41,202 nucleotides of DNA from Clostridium sp. CAG:343 (lineage in GTDB: Bacteria > Bacillota > Clostridia > TANB77 > CAG-508): contig FR888051.1 of the NCBI GenBank assembly GCA_000431335.1, forward strand, positions 1-41,202, in the 5' to 3' direction. This document shows positions 33,393 to 41,202 of this stretch, one piece after another. Within the stretch, counting starts at the first letter, position 1. Every line of letters starts with the position of its first letter. A program made the position numbers and the translations under genes. Under the pieces are notes generated by a model. The model made no database searches, was not told the origin of the DNA, and saw only the letters and a program-made list of their open reading frames with translations.

Positions 33393-34253
33393 TTAAATTT
33401 CTATTTCATCATAAGTAGTCACTAATTTTGCTCCCTGTTTTATTAGCTCATTTGTTCCAGCAGAATTAACAGAATTAATATTTCCTGGTATAACATAAAC
33501 ATCTCTTCCCTGCTCTAATGCAAAATCAACAGTTATTAATGTGCCACTTTTTTTCTTAGCTTCAATTACAATAATGCCTTTACTCATTCCACTAATAATT
33601 CTATTTCGTGCCGGAAAATTCATTTTTTCTGGTCTAGTTCCAAGTGGATATTCAGATATAATGGCTCCACCTTTTTTTAATATTCTATACAACAACTCTT
33701 TATTTTCTACTGGATATACACTATCTAACCCATTTCCTACAACTGCTATAGTTTTTCCAACTGTGGATAACGTTCCTATATGTGCATAACTATCCACACC
33801 TTTTGCCAATCCACTAATAATATTAATATTTTTATTTGCTAAGTTATATGAAAAATACCTAGCTGTCTTTTTCCCATAATCTGATGCTTCTCTACATCCA
33901 ATTATTGCAATAGATGGATTGTTTAGAATATCTTTGTTTCCTTTTATATATAAACTTATTGGCGGATCATATATCTCCTTTAATATTTGCGGATATTCTC
34001 TATCATTTATTGAAATAATATCTATTTTATTTTTCTCCATATATAGAACATGTTTTTCAATATTTTTTCTTATACTTTCGTTTAATATATTATCTGCTAT
34101 TTTTTCTCCTATTCCTTTTACACTTATTAATTCTTTTTTATTTAATTTATAAATATTTTCAGGAGTTTTATAAATCTCCAATAGTTTTTGTTTTTTCCTA
34201 CTTCCTAAATCCTTTATTAACGACAACCATACCCAATATTTATTTTTTTCCAA
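33393..34253 (-). CDS. dprA: DNA processing protein DprA
   Basis: 286 residues. An N-terminal HhH region (LNKKELISVKGIGEKIADNI) is followed by the DprA Rossmann core: AIIGCREASDYGKKTARYFS, ISGLAKGVDSYAH, GNGLDSVYPVEN, FPARNRIISGMSKGIIVIEA and DVYVIPGNI. It loads RecA on incoming single-stranded DNA during transformation. Starts at a TTG 9 bases after AAAGGAG; the overlapping ATG hits a stop. The usual C-terminal winged helix is absent, so it is a short form. Confidence 0.93.
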   Translation of the reverse strand: MEKNKYWVWLSLIKDLGSRKKQKLLEIYKTPENIYKLNKKELISVKGIGEKIADNILNESIRKNIEKHVLYMEKNKIDIISINDREYPQILKEIYDPPISLYIKGNKDILNNPSIAIIGCREASDYGKKTARYFSYNLANKNINIISGLAKGVDSYAHIGTLSTVGKTIAVVGNGLDSVYPVENKELLYRILKKGGAIISEYPLGTRPEKMNFPARNRIISGMSKGIIVIEAKKKSGTLITVDFALEQGRDVYVIPGNINSVNSAGTNELIKQGAKLVTTYDEIEI

Positions 34254-34434
34254 TAATCATTCTCCTTTACAAATTTAAAAACTTATAATCCTTTTTAGAT
34301 TAAAAGTTAATTTATATATATATTTAATAATTTGAATTACTAGACAGATTTGTCTAAAGATATAATTTAATTGATTCCAACTATTATTATAATAACATCT
34401 TTATTATAAATTGTAAATATATTCCATTAAAAAA

Positions 34435-34481
34435 GAACAAAAGCGGACATTAATAACCTTTTAAAGTCCGCGTCTTTGTTC
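34435..34481 (-). terminator. Terminator after folD
   Basis: GAACAAA..GCGGAC pairs with GTCCGC..TTTGTTC around a 17-base loop, followed on the - strand by T-rich sequence. It closes the transcript that ends with folD. Confidence 0.8.
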
Positions 34482-34506
34482 GTGCACAAAATATGTAAAA
34501 ACTTGA

Positions 34507-35355
34507 TTATTTATATTGTTGCTTTGTAGCTTTTATAACATTATTCATAAGCATTGCTATTGTCATTGGCCCAACTCCACCTGGCACGGGAGTTATATAA
34601 CTTGCTTTTTTCTCAACATTTTCAAAATCAACATCTCCATATAATTTTCCATCTTCTCCTCTATTTATTCCTACATCAATAACAACAGCACCATCTTTTA
34701 CCATATTTTCTTTTACAAACTTTGCTTGTCCTATCGCTGCAATTATAATATCTGCTCTTCTAGTATGTTCTTCTAAATTTTTAGTTTTTGAATGACATAC
34801 TGTAACAGTAGCATTTTTTTGTAAACAACATTGTATTAACGGTTTTCCTACAATGTTGCTTCTTCCTAAAATAACAACATCTTTTCCTGTCAAATCAATA
34901 TTATATTCTTCAAACATTTTCATAACACCATATGGAGTACATGATATAAATGTATCTTCTCCTATGCAAAGCTTTCCCACACTTGAAGGTGTGAATCCAT
35001 CTACATCTTTTGAATATGTAATACTTTTAAAAGCTTCATTAATATCTAAATGTCTTGGTATTGGACTTTGTAATAAAATGCCATTAATTTCTTTATTTCT
35101 ATTTAAATCATTTATCAAATCCATTAATTCTTGTTGAGTCGTATTTTCTTTCAACAAAAACTCTTGATACTCTATTCCAACCTCTTCACAAGCTTTGCTC
35201 TTATTTCTTACATAAACTTTTGAAGCAGGGTTATCTCCAACCATGATTACAGCGAGTTTCGGAACTATACCTTTTTCTTTTAATTCATTACATTCTACTT
35301 TCAAATTTTCTCTTATTTTTTTTGCTAAAGCTTTACCATCTATTACCTGTGCCAT
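34507..35355 (-). CDS. folD: Methylenetetrahydrofolate dehydrogenase / cyclohydrolase
   Basis: 282 residues. VGDNPASKVYVRNKSKACEE with the catalytic Lys, GILLQSPIPRHLD, KDVDGFTPSSVGKL, ILGRSNIVGKPL (NADP site) and YITPVPGGVGPMTIAMLM are all present. It interconverts one-carbon forms of folate in the cytoplasm. Ribosome site AAAGGAG. It follows the 82-residue gene at 35376 by 20 bp. Confidence 0.97.
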   Translation of the reverse strand: MAQVIDGKALAKKIRENLKVECNELKEKGIVPKLAVIMVGDNPASKVYVRNKSKACEEVGIEYQEFLLKENTTQQELMDLINDLNRNKEINGILLQSPIPRHLDINEAFKSITYSKDVDGFTPSSVGKLCIGEDTFISCTPYGVMKMFEEYNIDLTGKDVVILGRSNIVGKPLIQCCLQKNATVTVCHSKTKNLEEHTRRADIIIAAIGQAKFVKENMVKDGAVVIDVGINRGEDGKLYGDVDFENVEKKASYITPVPGGVGPMTIAMLMNNVIKATKQQYK

Positions 35356-35375
35356 TATATATTTCTCCTTTTATT

Positions 35376-35624
35376 TTAATTTTCTCCTATTCCACTAACT
35401 TTATATTCAATATCTTCCATATGAGGAAACATCTCTCTTACTCTTTTTAAAGTTAGCATTAGCATTCTAGGTTGTGGATTTTTTTTATGCTCTGATAATA
35501 ACTTTTGTGTATAACAATTCTCAGCTGTTTTAAACAATAAATATCTATTTCCCACATAAGTATAATAAATTTGATATCCATTTTTCAAATCAAGCCACAT
35601 TTGTTCAAATGTATAATTTTCCAT
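35376..35624 (-). CDS. Conserved-looking hypothetical protein, 82 residues
   Basis: Soluble, aromatic-rich: MENYTFEQMWLDLKNGYQIY, then YVGNRYLLFKTAENCYTQKL, ending in a basic helix (LTLKRVREMFPHMEDI). I do not recognise a family. A good ribosome site (AGGAGG) lies between the ATG and the palindromic repeat at 35638. Co-directional and close to both ligA and folD, so probably expressed. A binding or regulatory role is possible but not shown. Confidence 0.7.
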   Translation of the reverse strand: MENYTFEQMWLDLKNGYQIYYTYVGNRYLLFKTAENCYTQKLLSEHKKNPQPRMLMLTLKRVREMFPHMEDIEYKVSGIGEN

Positions 35625-35637
35625 CTTTTCCTCCTAT

Positions 35638-35751
35638 TGAGACATTGAGGGACAGGTCTAAAATGTCTCATATTTTTGTCGAGTTTTGTTGTTACATGTA
35701 ACATTATGTAATTTATATGAGACATTTTAGACCTGTCCCCTTAATGTCTCA
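35638..35751. repeat. REP-like palindromic repeat at the ligA 3' end
   Basis: Arms of 34-35 bp face each other: one (35638-35671) reads TGAGACATTGAGGGACAGG then TCTAAAATGTCTCA; the other (35717-35751) is nearly its exact complement. The 45-bp middle contains GTTACATGTAAC. The right arm encodes the last residues and stop codon of LigA. Same core as at 30359-30453. Confidence 0.8.
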
Positions 35752-37733
35752 AATTCTTCTTCTGTTAAAACTGTAACACCTAAATCTCTAGCTTTTTTTA
35801 ATTTGCTTCCAGCATCTTCTCCAGCTACTACATAATCTGTTTTTTTAGATACTGAATTAGAAGTTTTTCCTCCCATTTTTTCAATTATATCGCTTATTTC
35901 TCCTCTTGTGTATTTTTCAAGGCTTCCTGTTAATACAAATGTTTTTCCTTCAAATCTATTGTCTGATATTTCTTCTTCTAAATTTATTGTATTAACTCCC
36001 TCTTGTTTTAATTTTGTTATTAAATCTATTGTTTGCTCTTGTATAAAAAATTCTCTTATACTATTTGCGACTATTGGTCCTATATCATTTATCATTGCTA
36101 ATTCTTCTGAGTTTGCTTCCATCAAATTATCTATATTTTTATATTTTCTAGCTAAAATTTTAGAAGCTTTTACTCCCACATGTCTAATTCCTAATGCTGT
36201 TATTAACCTATACAAATCATTTTCTTTGCTTGTATTTATACTGTCTATTAAATTTTGCGCAAATTTTTTCCCATTTTTCTTTAAAGATGCTATATCCTCA
36301 AATTTTAATGTGTATATATCTGCAATATTATGAATCAAATTTCTTTCTAATAATTGACTAATAATATTTTCTCCTAAACCATCTATATTCATTGCTTCTC
36401 TTGATACAAAATGTACTAAGTTTCTAAATAATTTTGCAGGACATTCTATTCCAGTACATCTAATAGCTGCTTCTCCCTCTTCTCTTACTGCTTCTGCTCC
36501 ACATACTGGACATTTTTTAGGCATTTCAAATTCAATTTCTTCTCCTGTCCTTTTATCTTTTTTTACTTCTACTATTTCAGGTATTACATCTCCTGCTTTT
36601 TGTATAATAACTGTATCTCCTATTTTTAACTCTTTTTGCTTAATAAAATCTTCATTATGAAGAGTTGTTTTTGAAATTGTTGAGCCAGCGACTTTTACTG
36701 GTTCTAATATTGCCATTGGTGTAATAACTCCTGTTCTTCCTACTTGACATATTATATCTTTTAATTTTGTTTCTTTTCTTTCTGGTGGATATTTATAAGC
36801 AACTGCCCATCTTGGTGTTTTTGCTGTAGTTCCTAATATTTCTCTAAATTTCAAATTATCTACTTTTACTACTGCCCCATCAATTCCAAATGTTAGCTTT
36901 TCTCTATCTTCTCCTATTTTTTCTATAGCTTTTTCTATTTCTTTCATGTTCTCGCAAGGAATTCTTACAGGATTCACATTAAATCCTAATTTTTCTAAAT
37001 ATTCTAATTCCTCAAAATGAGAATTAAAACTCTTTCCTTCTATTTTTTGAACATTAAATATATATATATCTAATGGTCTTTTAGCTGTTATTTTACTATC
37101 TAGTTGTCTAAGTGAACCTGCTGCTGCATTTCTAGCATTAGCAAATAACTCTTGTTCATTTTCTTCTCTTTCTTGATTCATCTTTTCAAAATCTTGCTTA
37201 CTAATAAATACTTCTCCACGAACAGTTATATCTATATTTTCATTTAATTGCATAGGAATTGTTTTTACCGTTTTTAAATTTTCTGTAACATCTTCACCAA
37301 CTAGTCCATTTCCTCTTGTAGCTCCTTTTACAAATTTTCCATTTTTATATTCTAAAGCAGCTGATAATCCATCTATTTTGGTTTCTACTACATATTTATT
37401 ATTTTCTATATCATTTTCTATTGCTTTTTCTTCTATTTTTTGTACATATTCTTTTACTTCATCTATTGAAAATACATCTTGCAAACTTTGAAGAGGAACT
37501 TCATGTGTTACTTTTTCGAATCCTTCTTTTACATGTCCACCAACTTTTTGTGTTAAAGATTCTTTTGAATTAAATTCCGGAAATTTTTTTTCTAAATTTC
37601 TTAATTCTACCATTAACATATCATATTCAAAATCTGATATTTCTGGTTCATCATCATCATAGTATCTTTTGGCATGGTATTCTACTTGTTTTCTTAATTC
37701 TTCTATTCTATTTTTTGCCTCTTTTTTATTCAT
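35727..37733 (-). CDS. ligA: NAD+-dependent DNA ligase
   Basis: 668 residues with all domains in order: Ia, adenylation domain with the AMP lysine in VETKIDGLSA, OB fold, Cys4 zinc finger (CPVCG ... CTGIECP), HhH repeats (GIRHVGVKASKILARKY) and a C-terminal BRCT domain (FEGKTFVLTGSLEKYTRGEI). Seals nicks in replication and repair. The very end, FETLRGQV, is read from the palindromic repeat, which also gives the TAA stop; the native tail beyond EEEFE seems to have been replaced. Starts after GAGGTG. Confidence 0.97.
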   Translation of the reverse strand: MNKKEAKNRIEELRKQVEYHAKRYYDDDEPEISDFEYDMLMVELRNLEKKFPEFNSKESLTQKVGGHVKEGFEKVTHEVPLQSLQDVFSIDEVKEYVQKIEEKAIENDIENNKYVVETKIDGLSAALEYKNGKFVKGATRGNGLVGEDVTENLKTVKTIPMQLNENIDITVRGEVFISKQDFEKMNQEREENEQELFANARNAAAGSLRQLDSKITAKRPLDIYIFNVQKIEGKSFNSHFEELEYLEKLGFNVNPVRIPCENMKEIEKAIEKIGEDREKLTFGIDGAVVKVDNLKFREILGTTAKTPRWAVAYKYPPERKETKLKDIICQVGRTGVITPMAILEPVKVAGSTISKTTLHNEDFIKQKELKIGDTVIIQKAGDVIPEIVEVKKDKRTGEEIEFEMPKKCPVCGAEAVREEGEAAIRCTGIECPAKLFRNLVHFVSREAMNIDGLGENIISQLLERNLIHNIADIYTLKFEDIASLKKNGKKFAQNLIDSINTSKENDLYRLITALGIRHVGVKASKILARKYKNIDNLMEANSEELAMINDIGPIVANSIREFFIQEQTIDLITKLKQEGVNTINLEEEISDNRFEGKTFVLTGSLEKYTRGEISDIIEKMGGKTSNSVSKKTDYVVAGEDAGSKLKKARDLGVTVLTEEEFETLRGQV

Positions 37734-37849
37734 TTTCGCACCTCTAAAACTAGCATTTATTTATTGCTATTCAATTATTGTCATAGTTTTTATAACAATT
37801 TTAATAACAATATTTTATTCTTTCCTATTATATACAAATTCAAAAAAAA

Positions 37850-37879
37850 AATAAAGAAATTTTCTAAAATTCCTTTATT
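37850..37879 (-). terminator. Terminator after the sortase gene
   Basis: A 14-bp stem (AATAAAGAAATTTT / AAAATTCCTTTATT, one G-T pair) with a 2-base loop, followed on the - strand by nine T. Strong. Confidence 0.85.
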
Positions 37880-37897
37880 TTATAAATATATCCATTT

Positions 37898-38563
37898 TTA
37901 TTCTGCCTTAGCAAATATAATTAATCTAGCTTTACTATCATCTGTACAAGTTGATAATGTTATTTCTGCCTTTCCTCCTGTATCTCTTTGATAGAAAGAT
38001 GTATCTTCTGGTGTTGTTTCAAATTTATTATAAATTGTATAAGTTAATTTTTTTCCATCATTATCTGTTACGTATATTTTATCTCCTACACTTAATTTTT
38101 TATTATTTGAAAAGAATAAACCATTCCTATAGTTGTGTCCAATAATAACACTATTTCCAGCTTGATTTAGTCCAGAACCATATAAAAATGCAACTGCTGT
38201 TTCTATAGATTTTTTAGTTACTTTTTCTAAGACTGGATATTTAAAATTTGTTTTTGGTATTTCCATTGTTCCTAAAACACCAAATCCTTTATATGTCTTT
38301 TTAGTCTTTTTAGTTGAATTGCTATTACTATCCTTTATTTGGTCTAAAGGATTTGTATCGTTATTATCAGCTACAGTAGTATTTTCATTTGCTTCACCAT
38401 CTGTTACTTCTCCTTGAAAATTATCAACAAAATCTGTTGAATCTTTTGTTACCATATAATTTTGATAATAATCATATGCTAAAAAACCTAATAAACCGAT
38501 AATTGCTATAATAACTATTACTAATATTACAGTTAAAACTTTACTATATTTACTCTCAAACAT
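37898..38563 (-). CDS. Sortase (class D-like)
   Basis: 221 residues. One N-terminal membrane helix (9-31), a flexible Asn/Asp/Ser/Thr-rich linker (40-90), then the sortase barrel from GFGVLGTMEIPKTNFKYPVL. The catalytic triad is H143 (IIGHNYRNG), C206 (TLSTCTDD) and R213. It anchors surface proteins or pilins to the cell wall. No LPXTG substrate gene is in the window. Its class is uncertain; the short barrel and TLSTC motif fit class D best. Own terminator downstream. Confidence 0.88.
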   Translation of the reverse strand: MFESKYSKVLTVILVIVIIAIIGLLGFLAYDYYQNYMVTKDSTDFVDNFQGEVTDGEANENTTVADNNDTNPLDQIKDSNSNSTKKTKKTYKGFGVLGTMEIPKTNFKYPVLEKVTKKSIETAVAFLYGSGLNQAGNSVIIGHNYRNGLFFSNNKKLSVGDKIYVTDNDGKKLTYTIYNKFETTPEDTSFYQRDTGGKAEITLSTCTDDSKARLIIFAKAE

Positions 38564-38637
38564 ATATTTTACCTCCGTACAATTCTTCTTTTTATATTAT
38601 AACATATCTTAATAAAAAATGAAATAGTAAAAATGTT

Positions 38638-38982
38638 TTAGACAATCTTTTCTCCTAATTGTTTTCCTGCAAGTAAATGAAAATGTAAATGCATTACTTC
38701 TTGACCTCCATCTTTTCCACAATTCACTATTACTCTATACCCTTTTTCTTTTACACCTTGCTCTTCTGCTATTTTATTTATAACACCATAAATCCTTCCA
38801 ACAATTGCTTCATCTTCTTTCTCCAAATGTGCCAAAGAAGTAATATGTTTTTTAGGAATGACCAAAATATGAATAGGCGCTGCTGGATTTATATCCTTAA
38901 ATGCTAAAATTTCGTCATCCTCATATACTTTATTAGAAGGTATTTCTCCTTTTATAATTTTACAAAATAAACAATCTGCCAT
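38638..38982 (-). CDS. HIT-family nucleotide hydrolase (HinT-like)
   Basis: 114 residues with CLFCKIIKGEIPSNKVYED at the front and the histidine triad HLHFHLLAG at the end, as in HinT purine nucleoside phosphoramidases. Probably hydrolyses AMP-N-linked compounds such as aminoacyl-adenylates released by tRNA synthetases; the alaS gene lies 72 bp upstream and a terminator hairpin separates them. Ribosome site AAAGGAGG. Confidence 0.93.
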   Translation of the reverse strand: MADCLFCKIIKGEIPSNKVYEDDEILAFKDINPAAPIHILVIPKKHITSLAHLEKEDEAIVGRIYGVINKIAEEQGVKEKGYRVIVNCGKDGGQEVMHLHFHLLAGKQLGEKIV

Positions 38983-39004
38983 TTTAATCCTCCTTTAAAA
39001 TATT

Positions 39005-39048
39005 GAAACAGAGAAAACTTTTCTTAAATCAAACTTTTCCTCTGCTTC
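39005..39048 (-). terminator. Terminator after alaS
   Basis: GAAACAGAG.AAAA pairs with TTTT.CTCTGCTTC around a 17-base loop, followed by a moderately T-rich tract on the - strand. Confidence 0.6.
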
Positions 39049-39054
39049 CTAAAT

Positions 39055-40806
39055 TTATTCTTTTATCAAAACCGCTTTAATTCTTCTTACTCCTGATGAG
39101 CTTGATTCTTCTTTCTTAATTTTAAATTTTCCTAATTCTTTTGTGTTATTTACATGAGGGCCACCACACAATTCTTTTGATACATCTCCTATAGTATATA
39201 CTGTTACTATATCTGGATATTTTTCAATAAACATACATTCTGCACCTGATTTTATAGCATCTTCTTTTTTCATTTCTTCTTTTGTTACAGGTAAGCCTTC
39301 TTGAATCCATTTGTTTACTAAATCTTCTGTCTTTCTTTTTTCTTCATCTGTCATTTTATGGTCACAATTAAAATCAAATCTCATTCTATCTACTGTTATA
39401 TTTGATCCTCTTTGATGTGCATTTTCTCCTATAACCTGTTTTAATGCTGCATTTAAAAGATGTGTTGCTGTATGATAAGCTATTGTTATTTCATTTTGTT
39501 CTGCTAGTCCTCCTTTAAATTTTTGTTCAGATCCTGCTCTTGATTTTTCTTGATGTGCTTTAAATAGCTCTTCAAATTGTTTCATATCTATTTCATATCC
39601 ACTTTCTTTTGCCAATTCTTTTGTTACTTCTGGTGGGAAACCATATGTATCATATAGTTTAAACACAACTTTACCTGATAATTTTTTTGTGTCTTTTAGT
39701 TTATTTATTTCTTTTTGAAATTCTCTTTCTCCATTTACTAATGTTTTTACAAACTTTTCTTTTTCCTCTAATATAACACTTTTTATTATTTCTTTATTTT
39801 TAGCTAAATCTGGATACATTTCCTTTAAATTATCAACATTTATATCAATTAATGTTGATAATTCATCTAAGTTTATTTGCAATTTATTCATATGTCTTAT
39901 CATTCTTCTTATTAATCTTCTTAATACATATCCTCTATCTAAATTGCTTGGCCTTCCTCCATCTGAAACAATCATCATGCTTGAACGTAAATGTTCTGCT
40001 ACAATTCTTCTGCTTTCAATACTATCTATCTTTTGAAGTTCCTCCAATTTTTTCATAATTGGAGCAAATAATTCTGTATCAAAAGGTGTTTCCTTTCCTT
40101 GTAATAACATAGTCATTCTTTCTAGACCTAATCCTGTATCTACGTTTTTTTGCTTTAATTTTGAATATCCATTTTTATCTTTGAAATATTCCATAAATAC
40201 GTTATTCCAAATTTCTACATATTTACCACAATCACATGATGGTTGACAATCATCTGAACAAGCTGGCTTTCCTGTGTCATAAAACATTTCTGTATCTGGT
40301 CCACATGGTCCTTCTTCTCCTGCAATCCACCAGTTATCGTCTTTTCCATAATAATATATATGATTTTCTAAAATTCCAGCCTTTTTCCATGCATTTGATG
40401 CAATTTCGTCTCTTGGACAATCTTTATCTCCTGCAAAACAAGTTACTGATAATTTTTCTACTGGAATTCCTAATTCCTTTGTTAAAAATTCAAAGCTCAT
40501 TGCTATTGATTCTTCTTTAAAATAGTCTCCTAATGACCAATTTCCAAGCATTTCAAAATATGTTAAGTGTCTATTGTCTCCGACTTCATCTATATCGTTT
40601 GTTCTAACGCATTTTTGATAATCTGTAAGTCTTGTTCCTTCTGGATGTTTTTCTCCTAATAAATATGGTACTAATGGTTGCATACCTGCTGTTGTAAATA
40701 ATACTGATGGATCGTTTTCTGGTATTAATGGTGCAGATGGAATTACTGCATGTCCATGTCTTTTAAAAAATTCTAAGTATTTATTTCTAATTTCTATTGC
40801 TTTCAT
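39055..40806 (-). CDS. alaS: Alanyl-tRNA synthetase, short form without C-Ala domain
   Basis: 583 residues against the usual ~870. Class II core: FFKRHGHAVIPSAPLIPEND, FTTAGMQPLVPYLLG and GLGLERMTMLLQG; the tRNA-recognition helices follow (RRLIRRMIRH). The editing site is present, with HTATH (445-449), C547 and H551 in CGGPH. The protein ends right after the editing domain (GVRRIKAVLIKE), so the C-terminal oligomerisation and C-Ala domains, and much of the linking barrel, are missing. A Cys cluster (C183, C187, C191, C193) is inserted in the catalytic domain and may bind zinc. No T-box is seen upstream. The stop is clean and followed by a terminator, so this is a natural short form, not a truncation by mutation. 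Confidence 0.95.
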   Translation of the reverse strand: MKAIEIRNKYLEFFKRHGHAVIPSAPLIPENDPSVLFTTAGMQPLVPYLLGEKHPEGTRLTDYQKCVRTNDIDEVGDNRHLTYFEMLGNWSLGDYFKEESIAMSFEFLTKELGIPVEKLSVTCFAGDKDCPRDEIASNAWKKAGILENHIYYYGKDDNWWIAGEEGPCGPDTEMFYDTGKPACSDDCQPSCDCGKYVEIWNNVFMEYFKDKNGYSKLKQKNVDTGLGLERMTMLLQGKETPFDTELFAPIMKKLEELQKIDSIESRRIVAEHLRSSMMIVSDGGRPSNLDRGYVLRRLIRRMIRHMNKLQINLDELSTLIDINVDNLKEMYPDLAKNKEIIKSVILEEKEKFVKTLVNGEREFQKEINKLKDTKKLSGKVVFKLYDTYGFPPEVTKELAKESGYEIDMKQFEELFKAHQEKSRAGSEQKFKGGLAEQNEITIAYHTATHLLNAALKQVIGENAHQRGSNITVDRMRFDFNCDHKMTDEEKRKTEDLVNKWIQEGLPVTKEEMKKEDAIKSGAECMFIEKYPDIVTVYTIGDVSKELCGGPHVNNTKELGKFKIKKEESSSSGVRRIKAVLIKE

Positions 40807-40916
40807 GTAAAAAATCTCCTTTTTATTATTTCTCTTTTATATTATGGCTCTATTCTACTACATTACACATAAAAAAGCAAGATTTCTCGTAAGCGATTAT
40901 AAAAACACATATTAAA

Positions 40917-40958
40917 ACCTCAAGAAATATCCTATATAATCTGGATAAAACTTGAGGT
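40917..40958 (-). terminator. Terminator of the FGE-like gene
   Basis: ACCTCAAG pairs with CTTGAGGT, with a further ATCC/GGAT pairing inside, followed by TTTTAAT on the - strand. It lies 46 bp after the stop at 41004. Confidence 0.75.
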
Positions 40959-41003
40959 AACTTTTTAAGATAAAAAAATTTTTGGTTTTCACAGAGCTCA
41001 GCT

Positions 41004-41201
41004 CTACAAATATAAAAGTGGGCGAAACGAAAAGATGCTTTCAGCACGGGAAGTATTGCTGTAGCCGCGATAACTCGTGTAATAGTTGCTGTAGCTGTAA
41101 TTACCTCCTCGACTAACGCAAGGAGCGTAGGAATCGCTATGAGTTTCTGTTGTCCATTCAAAACAATTTCCTGCCATATCAAATATATTACATTGCTTAT
41201 C
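41004..41201 (-). CDS. Formylglycine-generating-enzyme/SUMF1-like protein, C-terminal end (partial)
   Basis: The frame enters from beyond the window and reads NIFDMAGNCFEWTTETHSDS, then VSRGGNYS, ending RAESIFSFRPLLYL-stop. DMAGNxxEWT, RGG and SFRP are the closing motifs of the FGE-sulfatase (PF03781) fold, used for sulfatase activation and also in many surface or phage-like proteins. The Asn/Ser/Tyr-rich stretch before the end (SYSNYYTSYRGYSN) is like diversified lectin-type variants. The catalytic part is outside, so the exact role cannot be told. The long reading frame in another phase here (40850-41182) is a shadow. Confidence 0.75.
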   Translation of the reverse strand, partial: DKQCNIFDMAGNCFEWTTETHSDSYAPCVSRGGNYSYSNYYTSYRGYSNTSRAESIFSFRPLLYL

Positions 41202-41202
41202 T

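Noticed and set aside
40807..41003. T-box leader upstream of alaS
   Set aside because: No T-box consensus (TGGNACCGCG-like) or specifier stem is seen; the region holds only the terminator of the preceding gene and a short promoter stretch.
40850..41182. 110-residue ORF on the - strand
   Set aside because: Another frame of the same strand gives clear FGE/SUMF1 C-terminal motifs (DMAGN, RGG, SFRP) with a stop at 41004; this ORF is a shadow running over the terminator.
1..41202. CRISPR arrays, tRNA or rRNA genes
   Set aside because: No evenly spaced repeat-spacer series and no cloverleaf or CCA-type sequence was found; the repeats present are paired palindromes.

Overview
The window is very AT-rich DNA, with TTG/GTG starts and strong AGGAGG ribosome sites. 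It carries a Gram-positive housekeeping block (rpsB-tsf-pyrH-frr-ispA-uppS-cdsA-rseP, ligA, dprA, folD, a sortase) and a clostridial-type M14 gamma-glutamyl-diaminopimelate peptidase. This points to an uncultured-type member of the Clostridia (Bacillota). Species-level placement is not possible from the sequence alone.

Layout. (1) 1-1.9 kb, + strand: the end of a Tn4451/TnpX-like integrative element, with the C-terminal part of a large serine recombinase, a diverged duplicate of its last ~200 bp, a frameshifted tnpV and a 50-codon small gene. (2) 1.9-3.6 kb: an ABC exporter, flanked on both sides by a direct ~60-bp two-hairpin repeat. (3) 4-14.4 kb, - strand: an accessory metabolic island. 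From the promoter end it reads AbrB-type regulator, acyltransferase (one nonsense codon), a nucleotidase/nucleoside-hydrolase fusion, a TIM-barrel sugar isomerase, and a helical protein of the hypermodified-thymine (aGPT-PPlase / 5-hmdU kinase helical) family. It continues with a scar of KilA-N and HD-protein debris, then a HAD phosphatase, a beta-helix protein, an MFS transporter, a methyltransferase, a C39-like peptidase and an HD protein cut off by one stop codon. (4) 14.58-15.11 and 23.01-23.48 kb: the two halves of one M14 peptidase gene. They are separated by a 7,914-bp integrative mobilizable element whose attL, attR, attP and attB can all be read directly. The element carries a frameshifted serine integrase, a phosphatase/GDPD/YgjV cargo operon, an AbiEi/AbiEii pair, a MobC-like protein, a four-hairpin candidate oriT and an HTH protein, with hairpin terminators near both ends. 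(5) 23.5-41.2 kb, all on the - strand: intact core genes for glycogen breakdown, lipid and isoprenoid synthesis, translation, DNA uptake and repair, sortase, HIT protein and an unusually short alanyl-tRNA synthetase. The window ends in a formylglycine-generating-enzyme-like gene.

How it fits together. The right half is a stable chromosomal backbone. The left half is a site of repeated insertion and decay: at least eight genes there carry frameshifts, nonsense codons or truncations, while every core gene is open. That contrast argues for real decay rather than sequencing error. The most interesting items are the seamless M14/integrase interruption, the nucleotide-directed operon at 9.8-14.4 kb, the paired structured repeat, and palindromic repeats that supply the end of LigA and the stop codon of PyrH.
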